Below, piece after piece: positions 34,714 through 43,384 of a stretch of DNA of 64,000 bases. The stretch comes from Pusillimonas sp. T7-7 (GTDB taxonomy: Bacteria; Pseudomonadota; Gammaproteobacteria; Burkholderiales; Burkholderiaceae_B), in contig NC_015458.1 of NCBI RefSeq assembly GCF_000209655.1, forward strand, positions 2,418,001 through 2,482,000, given 5' to 3'. The notes under the pieces are model-generated. The model did not search any database and had not been told where the DNA came from. It saw nothing but the letters and a program-made list of their open reading frames with translations. Both the position numbers and the translations under genes were made by a program. How positions within the stretch are numbered: the stretch's first letter is position 1; every line of letters starts with the position of its first letter.

Positions 34714-35364
34714 ATGAGCAACTTTAACAGGTCAGTTCAGCGCTGTCTAGCGGTGCTGCGTTCTTTTCGCCACCAACCCAAACAGACGCTCACGTCTATC
34801 TCAAACGAAACAGAACTACCTCATCCGACCGTTCTCCGGTTACTCGGCACACTGGAGCAAGAAGGCTACATACGCCGAGACCAAAACATGTGGACTCTCA
34901 CCCCTCAGATTCTGGAAATCGGCTTCGCAGCCTTGCACAGCATGGGCGTTGATCAGTTTGTACAAGAAGCGCTACAGAGTCTGGCTGATGAGTTCTCGGG
35001 CATCGTGAACCTAGGAGAAAAAAACAATAATGAAGTCATCATCATCGCCAGGGCAACGGGCTCAGCCGAGCAACGCAGTTTGTTCATCATGAACCAACGC
35101 GTGGGCAACACATTGCCAAACGCCAGCTCGCTTTATCAGGCATTGCATGCCGCAGAAGACCAGTGGTCCTTATCGCGCTACCCAGAACATCATGTCGTCT
35201 CCGTCAGCATACCCGTCACTCGTGACGAACCAAGATCGCTGGCACTAGGCATCTCTGTATCTATACAGGCCTTTTCTCAAGCACGCATCGAGCAAGAAGT
35301 CATCCCTAAATTACGGCATGCCCGGCAAAACATCCGCCGACTGATGCATTTGGGGGACATCTGA
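34714..35364 (+). CDS. IclR-family transcriptional regulator
   Basis: A 216-residue regulator, somewhat shorter than the usual 250. The N-terminal winged helix is clear (about residues 5-65: SVQRCLAVLRSFRHQPKQTL, then NETELPHPTVLRLLGTLEQE), and the effector domain keeps the core strands (GIVNLGEKNNNEVIIIARAT, VVSVSIPVTR) but lacks part of the usual middle helix region. It lies divergent from hyuA and upstream of a Bug receptor, LysR and Old Yellow Enzyme on its own strand, so it could control both sides. Confidence 0.85.
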   Translation: MSNFNRSVQRCLAVLRSFRHQPKQTLTSISNETELPHPTVLRLLGTLEQEGYIRRDQNMWTLTPQILEIGFAALHSMGVDQFVQEALQSLADEFSGIVNLGEKNNNEVIIIARATGSAEQRSLFIMNQRVGNTLPNASSLYQALHAAEDQWSLSRYPEHHVVSVSIPVTRDEPRSLALGISVSIQAFSQARIEQEVIPKLRHARQNIRRLMHLGDI

Positions 35365-35429
35365 ATATGCTATCTGTCGATTTTTTCTACACACAAAACT
35401 CTACACGCAAAACAATTGGAGACCTCTTT

Positions 35430-36398
35430 ATGAAACCTTTGATCCAAATATTTGCTACAGCTTCAGTCGTACTGACAGGCGCAGCGCACGCCCAAAGCTA
35501 TCCCCAAAAAAACATCACACTCATCGTTCCTTTTGCAGTAGGCGGCATCACCGATATAGTAGGAAGAGGCATCGCCGATGAATTGAGCAAAGAATTAAAA
35601 GTGCCTGTAGTCGTCGAAAACAAAACAGGTGCCGGCGGTGCAATCGGCGCACAAACCATTGCACAAGCGCCCGCTGACGGCTACACCATTGGGCTGGCAA
35701 CCGTCTCCACTCATGTGGTCAATCCTGCATGCAATAAGAACCTGGGCTACGATCCACTAGCAAGCTTCACACCAGTCGCGCTATTCGCGCAGGTTCCCAA
35801 TATTTTGATTGCTCGAGCCGATTTTCCGGCAAATAATCTTAAAGATCTAAAACAACTGGCCGGTAAGGACGCGTCTGATTACACTTTCGGCAATACAGGT
35901 TATTGCGGCTTTGGCCATTTGCTGGGCGAGCAATTAAATAGCGCCTTACAAACAGGCATCCGGCAGGTGCCCTATCGCGGCGGCAGCCAAGCAGTAACAG
36001 ACCTCTTAGGAGGCCAGGTCGACCTCATGTTTGATGCAATATCCGGACACCTGGGCAACCTGAAGGCAGGCAAGCTAAAAGCCTTGGGTATCGCGGCAGA
36101 AGTCGAACAACCACTACTGCCCGGAGTAAAAACCTTTGCCGAGCAAGGCGCCCCAGCAGTAAACACCCCTTCCTGGTACGGACTGATTGCCCCTGCCTCC
36201 ACTCCTGAACCTATTGTGCGTCGGCTAGAAGCAGCGGTAAACAAGGCCGTCGAGAAAGAGTCATTTCGCAACACTTTCTACAACATGGGCATCATCCTCA
36301 CAGCGAACGTCGGTTCAGAAGCGTTACGCGAGCGTATTAGCAGCGAACTGGCTAATACCCAGCGCTTCATCAAAGATAACAACATCAAAATGCAATAA
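35430..36398 (+). CDS. Bug/TctC-family periplasmic solute receptor
   Basis: A 322-residue receptor with signal peptide (MKPLIQIFATASVVLTGAA, cleavage after AHA), YPQKNITLIVPFAVGGITD, VVENKTGAGGAIGAQTIA and RQVPYRGGSQAVTDLLGGQ. The ATG at 35430 follows TTGGAGA. Two cysteines in the mature part (NPACNKNLGY and GNTGYCGFGH), unusual in this family, could form a disulfide in the periplasm. It is followed after 30 bases by a LysR gene. Confidence 0.88.
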   Translation: MKPLIQIFATASVVLTGAAHAQSYPQKNITLIVPFAVGGITDIVGRGIADELSKELKVPVVVENKTGAGGAIGAQTIAQAPADGYTIGLATVSTHVVNPACNKNLGYDPLASFTPVALFAQVPNILIARADFPANNLKDLKQLAGKDASDYTFGNTGYCGFGHLLGEQLNSALQTGIRQVPYRGGSQAVTDLLGGQVDLMFDAISGHLGNLKAGKLKALGIAAEVEQPLLPGVKTFAEQGAPAVNTPSWYGLIAPASTPEPIVRRLEAAVNKAVEKESFRNTFYNMGIILTANVGSEALRERISSELANTQRFIKDNNIKMQ

Positions 36399-36428
36399 TG
36401 ATTCACCGGTTTCTTACACCCTAGAGCC

Positions 36429-37406
36429 ATGAAAACACCACCGTTACGCCGGCTACCGGCCACTTCTCATTTGTTATCTCTAGAGTCAGCCCTTAGAAAG
36501 GGAAGCATCACAGAAGCCGGTAAAGAACTTTGTCTGACCCAAAGCGCGATCAGCAAACAACTATCACAGTTGGAAACCCATTTGGGTGTGCAACTAGTTC
36601 AACGCACACCTAACGGGGTTCTTCCTACCGCTGCGGGCAAACAGTATCTCGAGAAAATCACCCCGTTACTGATCGCTCTCGAAGATGCAACCATGGCATT
36701 AAAGACAGCCCCTGGCCGTGGACAACACCTACGGCTTTGCGTGGCGCCTTCATTTGCTTCGTTCTGGCTGCTACCCAAGCTGTCTAGGTTTCAACAACAG
36801 CATCCCGAAATACTAGTTCATATCACTACGCAGACAGGCATACCAGATCTAACAGCAGCCGGTTTCGACGTTGCGATAGTCAATGCAATTCCAATAGATC
36901 AACGCTACAACCGAGATACGTTTTTATCAGTCAACGCCTATGCTGTATATGCACCATCACTGGTACCGAGCATCGCCGACAAGCCACTACAGGCTTATGA
37001 CTTGGCCTCGCTGCCGCTGCTGCACCAAACGACATTACCCAATGCCTGGCTGGAATACTTCGATGCAGCGGGTATCCATACACAAGATGCCGTCCATGGA
37101 CCTCGCTACTCGACATTAGCCTTGGGCCTACAAGCGGCTATTGCAGGATTGGGCTGCGCGCTGCTGCCTGATTACGTCACAGAACAGCCAATCAACGAAG
37201 GCCAACTCCGCCGTGTATCACACCCAGCGTATCAAGTACCAACCCCCTATTCACTCGTCTATGCACGGCAACAACATGATCAACCTGCGATTACCACATT
37301 CAAAGATTGGCTATTGCGCGAGGCCAGGCAGGAGGCTACAGACAAGCCCTTTCACTCGACAAGACCGGGAGGTGTGAATGTAAAGCCGACCCCGGATAGC
37401 TCATGA
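36429..37406 (+). CDS. LysR-family transcriptional regulator
   Basis: A 325-residue regulator with an N-terminal helix-turn-helix (about residues 15-75: LESALRKGSITEAGKELCLT, then SAISKQLSQLETHLGVQLVQ) and a periplasmic-binding-protein-like effector domain (LRLCVAPSFASFWLLPKLSR, AAIAGLGCALLPDYV). The architecture resembles GcvA-type regulators. It sits between a Bug gene and an Old Yellow Enzyme gene on the same strand, not divergent from a target, and its stop touches the longer possible start of the oxidoreductase. Confidence 0.88.
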   Translation: MKTPPLRRLPATSHLLSLESALRKGSITEAGKELCLTQSAISKQLSQLETHLGVQLVQRTPNGVLPTAAGKQYLEKITPLLIALEDATMALKTAPGRGQHLRLCVAPSFASFWLLPKLSRFQQQHPEILVHITTQTGIPDLTAAGFDVAIVNAIPIDQRYNRDTFLSVNAYAVYAPSLVPSIADKPLQAYDLASLPLLHQTTLPNAWLEYFDAAGIHTQDAVHGPRYSTLALGLQAAIAGLGCALLPDYVTEQPINEGQLRRVSHPAYQVPTPYSLVYARQQHDQPAITTFKDWLLREARQEATDKPFHSTRPGGVNVKPTPDSS

Positions 37407-37495
37407 ACAAATGGAATAGCCTTCTGAGGAAACATCAATTGCTGAAGCATCAGCCCACCAATACACTGGATGACATCACATCACCGGATACCACA

Positions 37496-38680
37496 ATGGA
37501 TATCATCAACACACGGACCTACTCATCGCTCTTTTCGACATATTCGCTACGGGGCGTGACTTTCCCAAATCGTGCTGTAGTCGCTCCCATGCAAATGTAC
37601 CGTGCACGCCAGGATGGTCAATTAACCGACTGGCACTTCCAACACTATGCAAAATGGGCATCGGGGGGATTCGGAACTATCATGACCGAAGCGCTCATGA
37701 TTGATCCAGTCGGTCGTAACACGTACGGCGACCTCGGCATATGGGAAGATACACAGATCGAACCGCTATCGCGCCTGACCCACTATTTGCATGAACAGGG
37801 TCGCATTGCCGCAGCTCAACTGCATCATGCCGGACCCAAAGCATCGCGCCAACGCCCCTGGGAGGGCCTAGGCCCATTGGGTGAAAAAGAAGCGGCATCT
37901 GGTGAACCAGGATGGCAACCCGTAAGTTGCGTCCCCACACGCACCATTGCTGGATGGAACCTGCCGCACGCACTCACACCAGAAGAGATTAAGATTTTGG
38001 TACAGAAGTATGCCCAGGCGGCTAAGCGCGTTCAGCTTGCTGGCTTCGACGTGCTCGATATTCATGCCGCCCACGGCTATCTGCTGCACTCCTTCCTCTC
38101 GCCCATATCCAATACACGCGAAGACGAATATGGTGGCGACATCCAGGGCCGGATGCGCTTTTTGCTCGAGGCTATCGAAGCTATTCGTAGCGAATGGCCG
38201 ACAGACAAACCCTTGTTTGTCAGAATTTCATGTGTAGATCGGCGCAAAGATATCGACACAGAGCAAGATGGCTGGTCCATTGAAGACAGCTTTATCCTGG
38301 CTAGGGAACTCGCCGCGAGAGGCGTTGACCTGATTGATTGCTCATCCGGCGGCATTAGAGCAGAGAACTCCGGCATGGATTACGTCAAGAAGCGTCAGTC
38401 TGTACGAAAAGGACACCAAGTGCCCTATGCTGAAGCAATACGTGCCGAAACCAACATACCCACGATGGCAGTAGGGGCGATTATCGACGGTCCACAGGCC
38501 GAACACATTATTGCGAATGGGCAAGCTGATCTGGTTGCCATTGGCCGGCAGGCACTGCGCGACCCTCACTGGGCCTTAAACGCGGCTCATAGCTTGGGCA
38601 TAGACCCTAACTGGGACTTATGGCCGCCCTCCTATGGATGGTGGTTGGCACTTCGCGAAAAAATCGGCGTAGTGGAATAG
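37496..38680 (+). CDS. NADH:flavin oxidoreductase, Old Yellow Enzyme family (YqjM-like)
   Basis: A 394-residue FMN enzyme. The N terminus LFSTYSLRGVTFPNRAVVAP leads into the barrel; the conserved QLHHAGPKA, the substrate-binding His pair region IHAAHGYLLHSFLSP (about 185-199), the NTREDEYGG loop and VAIGRQALRDPHWAL near the end define the thermophilic-like YqjM branch. These enzymes reduce activated C=C bonds with NAD(P)H. I chose 37496 because family members start just ahead of this point; an ATG at 37403 overlapping the lysR stop would add 31 residues without family resemblance and remains possible. Confidence 0.87.
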   Translation: MDIINTRTYSSLFSTYSLRGVTFPNRAVVAPMQMYRARQDGQLTDWHFQHYAKWASGGFGTIMTEALMIDPVGRNTYGDLGIWEDTQIEPLSRLTHYLHEQGRIAAAQLHHAGPKASRQRPWEGLGPLGEKEAASGEPGWQPVSCVPTRTIAGWNLPHALTPEEIKILVQKYAQAAKRVQLAGFDVLDIHAAHGYLLHSFLSPISNTREDEYGGDIQGRMRFLLEAIEAIRSEWPTDKPLFVRISCVDRRKDIDTEQDGWSIEDSFILARELAARGVDLIDCSSGGIRAENSGMDYVKKRQSVRKGHQVPYAEAIRAETNIPTMAVGAIIDGPQAEHIIANGQADLVAIGRQALRDPHWALNAAHSLGIDPNWDLWPPSYGWWLALREKIGVVE

Positions 38681-38809
38681 CAGCAGAAACACAGTTAGAA
38701 CGAGTCGATGGATGCTTGACACGCAATGTCATTCAACCGCGTATTCGCCCACTCTGTGTCGCCACCCTGACTCACACAGGGCGCTTATCCGGTTTGTTTA
38801 TCTTAACTG

Positions 38810-39244
38810 CTATCCGTCACCCTGCCACGGATCGTAAGTGCCGAAATTCCAAAGGTGGCCTTCAAGATCGCGGCAGGTGAAGCCGCGTCCACCATAGTCT
38901 TCGTCTTTGATATCCAGGATGACCTCGGCACCAGCCTCTTTTGCTTTGTTGTATACAGCATCTGCATCAGACACGACCACATAGGCGCTTTGCGTTTCCG
39001 CGCCTTCGATTTCATCAGGCTGCTTCATCAGTTTTCCCCACTCGGTTGGAGCGACCGACCCAAGCATAATCATGCCGTTACCGAATACAAGCTGTGCATG
39101 GGCGATCGTACCGTCGGCGTTGGAGTATACGGCTTGCTTCTTGAAGCCAAATGCTGTGCATAGCCACTCTATTGCCGCTGCTGCATTGCGATAGCGAAGG
39201 CAGGGAATAATTGCTGATTTGCTGCTACTGGAAGGACTGGGCAT
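38810..39244 (-). CDS. VOC-family (glyoxalase/PhnB-like) protein
   Basis: A 144-residue protein with one vicinal-oxygen-chelate domain: IIPCLRYRNAAAAIEWLCTA, then AHAQLVFGNGMIMLGSV, the second repeat AYVVVSDADAVYNKAKEAGA, and DEDYGGRGFTCRDLEGHLWN with the terminal Glu/His metal-site region. It is of the PhnB/glyoxalase-like type and its substrate is unknown. AAGGAG precedes the ATG at 39244; a longer frame from 39277 is less likely. It stands alone. Confidence 0.85.
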   Translation of the reverse strand: MPSPSSSSKSAIIPCLRYRNAAAAIEWLCTAFGFKKQAVYSNADGTIAHAQLVFGNGMIMLGSVAPTEWGKLMKQPDEIEGAETQSAYVVVSDADAVYNKAKEAGAEVILDIKDEDYGGRGFTCRDLEGHLWNFGTYDPWQGDG

Positions 39245-39412
39245 ATGACTCTCCTTACCTAGAAGGAAATAGTACACCCAGCAAAATAAAAATGGTCCTT
39301 CCTACGTTCTCGTGATTAAATTGGCCTATCATGAAAGCGTAACCGCTCGTGACGGCATAGGCTGTTCCAACAATCCCCCCTTCATTCAATCATGAGGCCG
39401 AGAACTAAAACC

Positions 39413-39655
39413 ATGAACAAAGCCACACTTGCTATTCTTTTAATCAGTGCGGGCGCACTTGCAGCCTGCCAAACTCCTTCAGGCTCCAGCAACTCTCGCA
39501 ATTCTGAATTCAATTGCATCGCCGGCACGGTAGGCGGCGCAGTCATCGGCGGTTTGCTGGGCAGCACCATAGGCGGTGGACGCGGGCGTACAGCAGCCAC
39601 AGCGGTCGGTATAGGCGCGGGCGGCTATCTCGGTAATTCCATGGGCTGCAAGTAA
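39413..39655 (+). CDS. Small glycine-zipper lipoprotein
   Basis: An 80-residue lipoprotein with a signal peptide (NKATLAILLISAGALAAC) whose lipobox LAAC puts the lipidated Cys at about residue 18. The mature part holds a glycine-zipper segment (GTVGGAVIGGLLGSTIGG, then GRGRTAATAVGIGAGGYLGN) like the 2TM/SlyB-type proteins anchored in the outer membrane. It is followed 14 bases later by the EF-hand gene on the same strand. Confidence 0.8.
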   Translation: MNKATLAILLISAGALAACQTPSGSSNSRNSEFNCIAGTVGGAVIGGLLGSTIGGGRGRTAATAVGIGAGGYLGNSMGCK

Positions 39656-39669
39656 TGAAGGACATAACC

Positions 39670-40035
39670 ATGAAAAAAATTCTTCCCCTGGCCTTTTCCC
39701 TGGCACTGCTTGGATCAACAGCCGCAGTAGCGGCTTCGAATCCCCCAGTGGTTGAGCTCACACCCGAACACTTCGCGCAACTCGATAAAGACAAAAGCGG
39801 TGGTATCAGCAAGGCGGAATACGAGCAGTTCATGCGTGGTGCCTACAAACAACTCGATACGGACGGCAGCAATAGTCTTAGCAGAGGCGAAACCAGCAAG
39901 ATGCTTACACCAGAGCAGTTCGACGCCATCGATACAGACAAGAACGGCGAGCTGAGCCTGGACGAGTTCATCGCACAAGTCACGCATGACTTCGATCGCC
40001 ACGACTCCGACAAGGACGGTGTTTTGCAGCCTTAA
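39670..40035 (+). CDS. Secreted EF-hand domain protein
   Basis: A 121-residue protein with a signal peptide (KKILPLAFSLALLGSTAA, AVA-A cleavage) and four EF-hand-like calcium loops: DKDKSGGISKAEYEQF, DTDGSNSLSRGE, DTDKNGELSLDEF and a truncated DSDKDGVLQP at the very C terminus. The regular spacing suggests two paired hands that bind Ca2+ in the periplasm. An ATG 15 bases further upstream overlaps the lipoprotein stop but lacks a signal-peptide start. Confidence 0.87.
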   Translation: MKKILPLAFSLALLGSTAAVAASNPPVVELTPEHFAQLDKDKSGGISKAEYEQFMRGAYKQLDTDGSNSLSRGETSKMLTPEQFDAIDTDKNGELSLDEFIAQVTHDFDRHDSDKDGVLQP

Positions 40036-40074
40036 GCAAATGAGCCTGGCTCAGGGCCCTGGCTTACTTGCATG

Positions 40075-40116
40075 AAAAAAGGGAAGGTCCGCTCTTTGAA
40101 GTGGCCTTCCCTTTTT
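40075..40116 (+). terminator. Strong Rho-independent terminator (possibly bidirectional)
   Basis: AAAAAGGGAAGG (40076-40087) pairs perfectly with CCTTCCCTTTTT (40105-40116) around a 17-base loop, giving a G+C-rich stem followed by a T run on the plus strand and preceded by an A run. It lies 40 bases after the EF-hand gene. Confidence 0.88.
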
Positions 40117-40189
40117 CTTGTACCGCTCTAGGCATGAATTTATACTGAGTTTTCTCAAAAGGCCAAAAGCCTGCCATCCAGGAGAGATC

Positions 40190-40636
40190 ATGCCAGCAAA
40201 TACCGTTAGCCTGCATCGCGTTATCCGGGCCGCTCCAGAGCGCATTTATCGTGCATTCCTTGATGCCGATGCCATGGCCAAGTGGCTTCCGCCCAACGGC
40301 TACACCGGCAAGGTGCACCAACTGGATGCGCGCGTTGGCGGCACATACAAAATGTCGTTTACCAACTTTACAACCGGCCATAGTCAATCTTTTGGCGGGG
40401 AGTACCTGGAGCTCGTACCAAATGAGCTCATTCGGCACACTGACCGCTTCGATGACCCGAACCTACCCGGAGAAATCCAAACTACGGTAAGCCTTAAAGC
40501 GGTTTTTTGCGGTACAGAACTGCGTGTGTTGCAGGAAGGTATACCCGAAGCAATTCCTGCTGAAGCCTGCTACCTGGGCTGGCAGGAATCGCTGATACTG
40601 CTGACCAAACTTGTTGAAGCCGAAATCAAGGAATAG
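40190..40636 (+). CDS. SRPBCC-family protein (AHSA1-like)
   Basis: A 148-residue START/SRPBCC fold protein: VSLHRVIRAAPERIYRAFLD at the start, AMAKWLPPNGYTGKVHQLDA, the central GGTYKMSFTNF, and the terminal helix GWQESLILLTKLVEAEI. This is the Activator of Hsp90 ATPase homologue 1-like type common in bacteria, with a hydrophobic pocket and unknown ligand. AGGAGAG sits 5 bases before the ATG at 40190. Confidence 0.85.
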   Translation: MPANTVSLHRVIRAAPERIYRAFLDADAMAKWLPPNGYTGKVHQLDARVGGTYKMSFTNFTTGHSQSFGGEYLELVPNELIRHTDRFDDPNLPGEIQTTVSLKAVFCGTELRVLQEGIPEAIPAEACYLGWQESLILLTKLVEAEIKE

Positions 40637-40694
40637 GCATATAAAGGCGGGAGCAGACTAACATCCATCCGCCCCCCGCATCATATGACTAGCC

Positions 40695-41030
40695 TTACGC
40701 TAACGTATCGTTAAGCGAAGCATCTGGCGCATGGTTCTTTACTGACAGAATGCCGTTATTGCGTGAAGCCTCGGCGTCGTAAAGTTGACTTGTACCTATG
40801 ACCTGACCGTTCGTGGCCTTCAGGTTGAACATATGTTTACCAGACGATGTCTGCTTACGCTCGAAGAGTGCATCATTCGTCGAATTTTTCTTGACGGACT
40901 CAACACCGTTCAGGCATGACGCCTTGGTCTTATAGCCTTCACTGGCAAGAATAGCTTGCCCGTTGCTGGCATTCAACCTGAATCGGAACTCACCAGCTTT
41001 GTCTTTATAGATCTCAAATTTTCCGGCCAT
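40695..41030 (-). CDS. YegP/DUF1508 family protein, two repeats
   Basis: A 111-residue protein made of two copies of the DUF1508 unit: GKFEIYKDKAGEFRFRLNAS with NGQAILASEGYKTKASCLNG, then LFERKQTSSGKHMFNLKATN with NGQVIGTSQLYDAEASRNNG. It matches the E. coli YegP layout; function is not established. AAGGAG lies 7 bases before the ATG at 41030. Confidence 0.87.
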   Translation of the reverse strand: MAGKFEIYKDKAGEFRFRLNASNGQAILASEGYKTKASCLNGVESVKKNSTNDALFERKQTSSGKHMFNLKATNGQVIGTSQLYDAEASRNNGILSVKNHAPDASLNDTLA

Positions 41031-41166
41031 GAATATGCTCCTTTTGTACAAGAGAATTGCTGCCCTTGGTATGACAAGGGCCAGGCAAGAATATCAGATT
41101 CTGATGACAGACAGTGTTGTTCTGAATGATAGGCTTTGTAAATCCCGGGCTTAGCTGTTATTAATA

Positions 41167-42141
41167 CTAGTCCTGTTTTAACCCCACTGCCTCGACCAAT
41201 TCCCGATTCGAGGTCAGCTCTTGCCGGATATCGTCGGCGAACTCCTTCGGCGTACTGGTGGCGGGGATGTTGTTGCTGTCCACCAGCAGTTTCTGGATTT
41301 CAGGTGTGGCAACAATCTGGTTGATCTCGGCATTAAGCTTGGCAACGATGGCTTCTGGCGTTTTACCCGGCGCAAAAAAACCGAATACCGACATCTTGTT
41401 GGCCTCGGCGTAGCCTAGCTCATTGAACGTGGGCACGTCGGGCAAAGAGTCCATGCGCGCCGGAGCCGCAATCGCCAGCGGTACAAAAGTGCCGTTGGCC
41501 AGGTTAGTCTTTATGGCGGGGCTCATATTGGTGGAAATCAGCTCGAATTGCCCGCCCAAAGCGTCGGTCAGTTGCTGTCCCGCCCCCTTGTAGGGAATAT
41601 GCGTAACTTCGATTTTTCCAGCCTGCTGCAGTTGCTCCAGCATCAAATGCCCCAGCGAGCCCTGCCCCGAGGTGGACCAGCGCAAGATCCCAGGTTCGGC
41701 CTGCGATTGCGAAATCAAATCGGCCATGCTTTTACCCGTAAAGGCTTTGGTGCCGAGCAATATGACCGGAGACACCATGACGCTGCCAATCGGCGCGATA
41801 TCTTTCTGAGGATCATAGGGCACTTCCCGTATGGCTGGCGACAGCGCCAATGGGCTGACGGACGAAAACCCGATGGTGTGGCCGTCAGCCTCCGCCCGGG
41901 CCACTTCGTTCATTCCTATCGTTCCACCTGCTCCGCCCTTGTTTTCGACCACAAACGAAACGCCTAAACGTTCGGTCAATTTGTCTGAAATGGCACGCGT
42001 AACGTTGTCGCTGACGCCACCGGGGGGATAGGCAACGATGACGCGTACGGATTTTTGAGGCCAGTCGGCCGCAAAGGCAGCCGTAGAGGCTGCAGCCAGC
42101 ACGATCGTAGTCAGAGCGCGGCGAAGTATTCTGGAGCGCAT
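41167..42141 (-). CDS. Bug/TctC-family periplasmic solute receptor
   Basis: A 324-residue receptor: signal peptide (RSRILRRALTTIVLAAASTA, cleavage after AFA), WPQKSVRVIVAYPPGGVSD, VVENKGGAGGTIGMNEVA and THIPYKGAGQQLTDALGGQ. A frame starting 63 bases upstream adds residues that break the signal peptide, so I use 42141. It is divergent from azlC and otherwise alone; its partner enzymes are not apparent. Confidence 0.88.
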   Translation of the reverse strand: MRSRILRRALTTIVLAAASTAAFAADWPQKSVRVIVAYPPGGVSDNVTRAISDKLTERLGVSFVVENKGGAGGTIGMNEVARAEADGHTIGFSSVSPLALSPAIREVPYDPQKDIAPIGSVMVSPVILLGTKAFTGKSMADLISQSQAEPGILRWSTSGQGSLGHLMLEQLQQAGKIEVTHIPYKGAGQQLTDALGGQFELISTNMSPAIKTNLANGTFVPLAIAAPARMDSLPDVPTFNELGYAEANKMSVFGFFAPGKTPEAIVAKLNAEINQIVATPEIQKLLVDSNNIPATSTPKEFADDIRQELTSNRELVEAVGLKQD

Positions 42142-42293
42142 GGGTTTCGTCCTTAAGAAATAATGGATACGGCAAGGACGAAATTGTACTTCGGTCGCGC
42201 CCAATCAAGGCCAGCAGCTGGGGCATAATAGCGCGATACTATTTACCACCGGTGTTTTGTCTTGCGCAGCCACCCATACACTCAGTTTTTCGC

Positions 42294-43004
42294 ATGACCT
42301 CCCCTAGCCCTTCAAGATCACAAACAAACCCCTCCACGCTTTCCGTATGGGCGCTCACCATGCCTGTTGCCATGGGCTATATACCCTTGGGGATGGTGTT
42401 TGGTTTTCTGTTTGTACAGGCGGGCGCCACTGCATGGCTGGCGATATTGGCCAGCATCCTGGTGTATGCCGGTGCGGCTCAATACATGATGATTCCCATG
42501 ATGGCCGCCGGCTTGCCGATAAGCGCCATTGCCCTGGCCACCCTGATCATCAACCTGCGCCATATGTTTTATGGGCTGTCATTGTTAAGCAAGTTTCCGC
42601 AAGCGAAACTACCCCGCTGGTATATGGTGTTTGCCTTGACCGATGAAACGTATTCGGTGCTGACCTCTTTGCCCGCCGGAACCCCAACGCGGCAATTGCT
42701 CAGCGTTGCCGGACTGAACCATGGCTGGTGGGTGTTGGGGACGGCAATAGGCGCCATTATCGGCGCCCAGGCCAAGCTGCCTTTGTCGGGCCTGGACTTT
42801 GTTCTGGCTGCGCTGTTTGCCGTGCTGACTGTTGAGCAGTGGCGCATCAAAACCAGTCCTCTGCCCTTGTGGACGGCACTGCTGTCTTATGCGGCGGCAT
42901 ACGTCATTGCGCCGGCACACGCGCTGGTCATCGCGATTGCACTTTGCATTGGAATGGGTGCTTATTGCCGGCCCAAGGCGGCAGACATCAGGAGGGATGC
43001 ATGA
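42294..43004 (+). CDS. azlC: AzlC-family branched-chain amino acid exporter, large subunit
   Basis: A 236-residue membrane protein with about seven hydrophobic segments and the AzlC signature MGYIPLGMVFGFLFVQAGAT, ILVYAGAAQYMMIPMMAAGL, LIINLRHMFYGLSL and FALTDETYSVLTS. With AzlD (YgaZ/YgaH in E. coli) it exports valine, methionine or related amino acids. Its stop overlaps the azlD start (ATGA). The start at 42294 places the first transmembrane segment normally. Confidence 0.88.
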   Translation: MTSPSPSRSQTNPSTLSVWALTMPVAMGYIPLGMVFGFLFVQAGATAWLAILASILVYAGAAQYMMIPMMAAGLPISAIALATLIINLRHMFYGLSLLSKFPQAKLPRWYMVFALTDETYSVLTSLPAGTPTRQLLSVAGLNHGWWVLGTAIGAIIGAQAKLPLSGLDFVLAALFAVLTVEQWRIKTSPLPLWTALLSYAAAYVIAPAHALVIAIALCIGMGAYCRPKAADIRRDA

Positions 43005-43330
43005 TGGAAACGAGCTATGTTCTTGGTGTATTTGCAGCCATGGCCATCGTCACTTTTGCATTGCGCGCCATACCCTTTCTTGCTGCGCAATGGCTACGAA
43101 ATAACCCGCTGGTTCGGCATTTGGGGCGATTCTTGCCTTTGGCCATCATGACGCTGCTCGTATTGCACTCGGTTGTCGGGCTTGCTGGTCAACACGATGC
43201 CCCACCTTGGCCAGAACTGTTGGCAGTGGCCCTGACGGTGCTGGCGCAATGGAAAACAAAGAACCCTTTGCTTAGCATCGCGATCGGTACCATCGTGTAT
43301 GTGTTGCTGCGCAATTATGTGTTGGTGTAA
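43001..43330 (+). CDS. azlD: AzlD-family exporter, small subunit
   Basis: A 109-residue membrane protein with four hydrophobic segments: YVLGVFAAMAIVTFALRAIP, FLPLAIMTLLVLHSVVGLAG and the C-terminal SIAIGTIVYVLLRNYVL. This is the small partner required by AzlC. GGAGGG lies 6 bases before the first of two consecutive ATGs; translation is coupled to azlC. Confidence 0.87.
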   Translation: MMETSYVLGVFAAMAIVTFALRAIPFLAAQWLRNNPLVRHLGRFLPLAIMTLLVLHSVVGLAGQHDAPPWPELLAVALTVLAQWKTKNPLLSIAIGTIVYVLLRNYVLV

Positions 43331-43360
43331 TCGTATCTGACGGTACAGCTGCAGATACGA
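43331..43360. terminator. Hairpin between convergent genes
   Basis: TCGTATCTG (43331-43339) and CAGATACGA (43352-43360) form a perfect 9-base-pair stem with a 12-base loop, immediately after azlD and 24 bases from the end of the convergent GntR gene. There is no T run, so termination would need help, but the position suits a shared boundary. Confidence 0.5.
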
Positions 43361-43384
43361 ACTCCGTGAGCCGGCACGTCTGCG

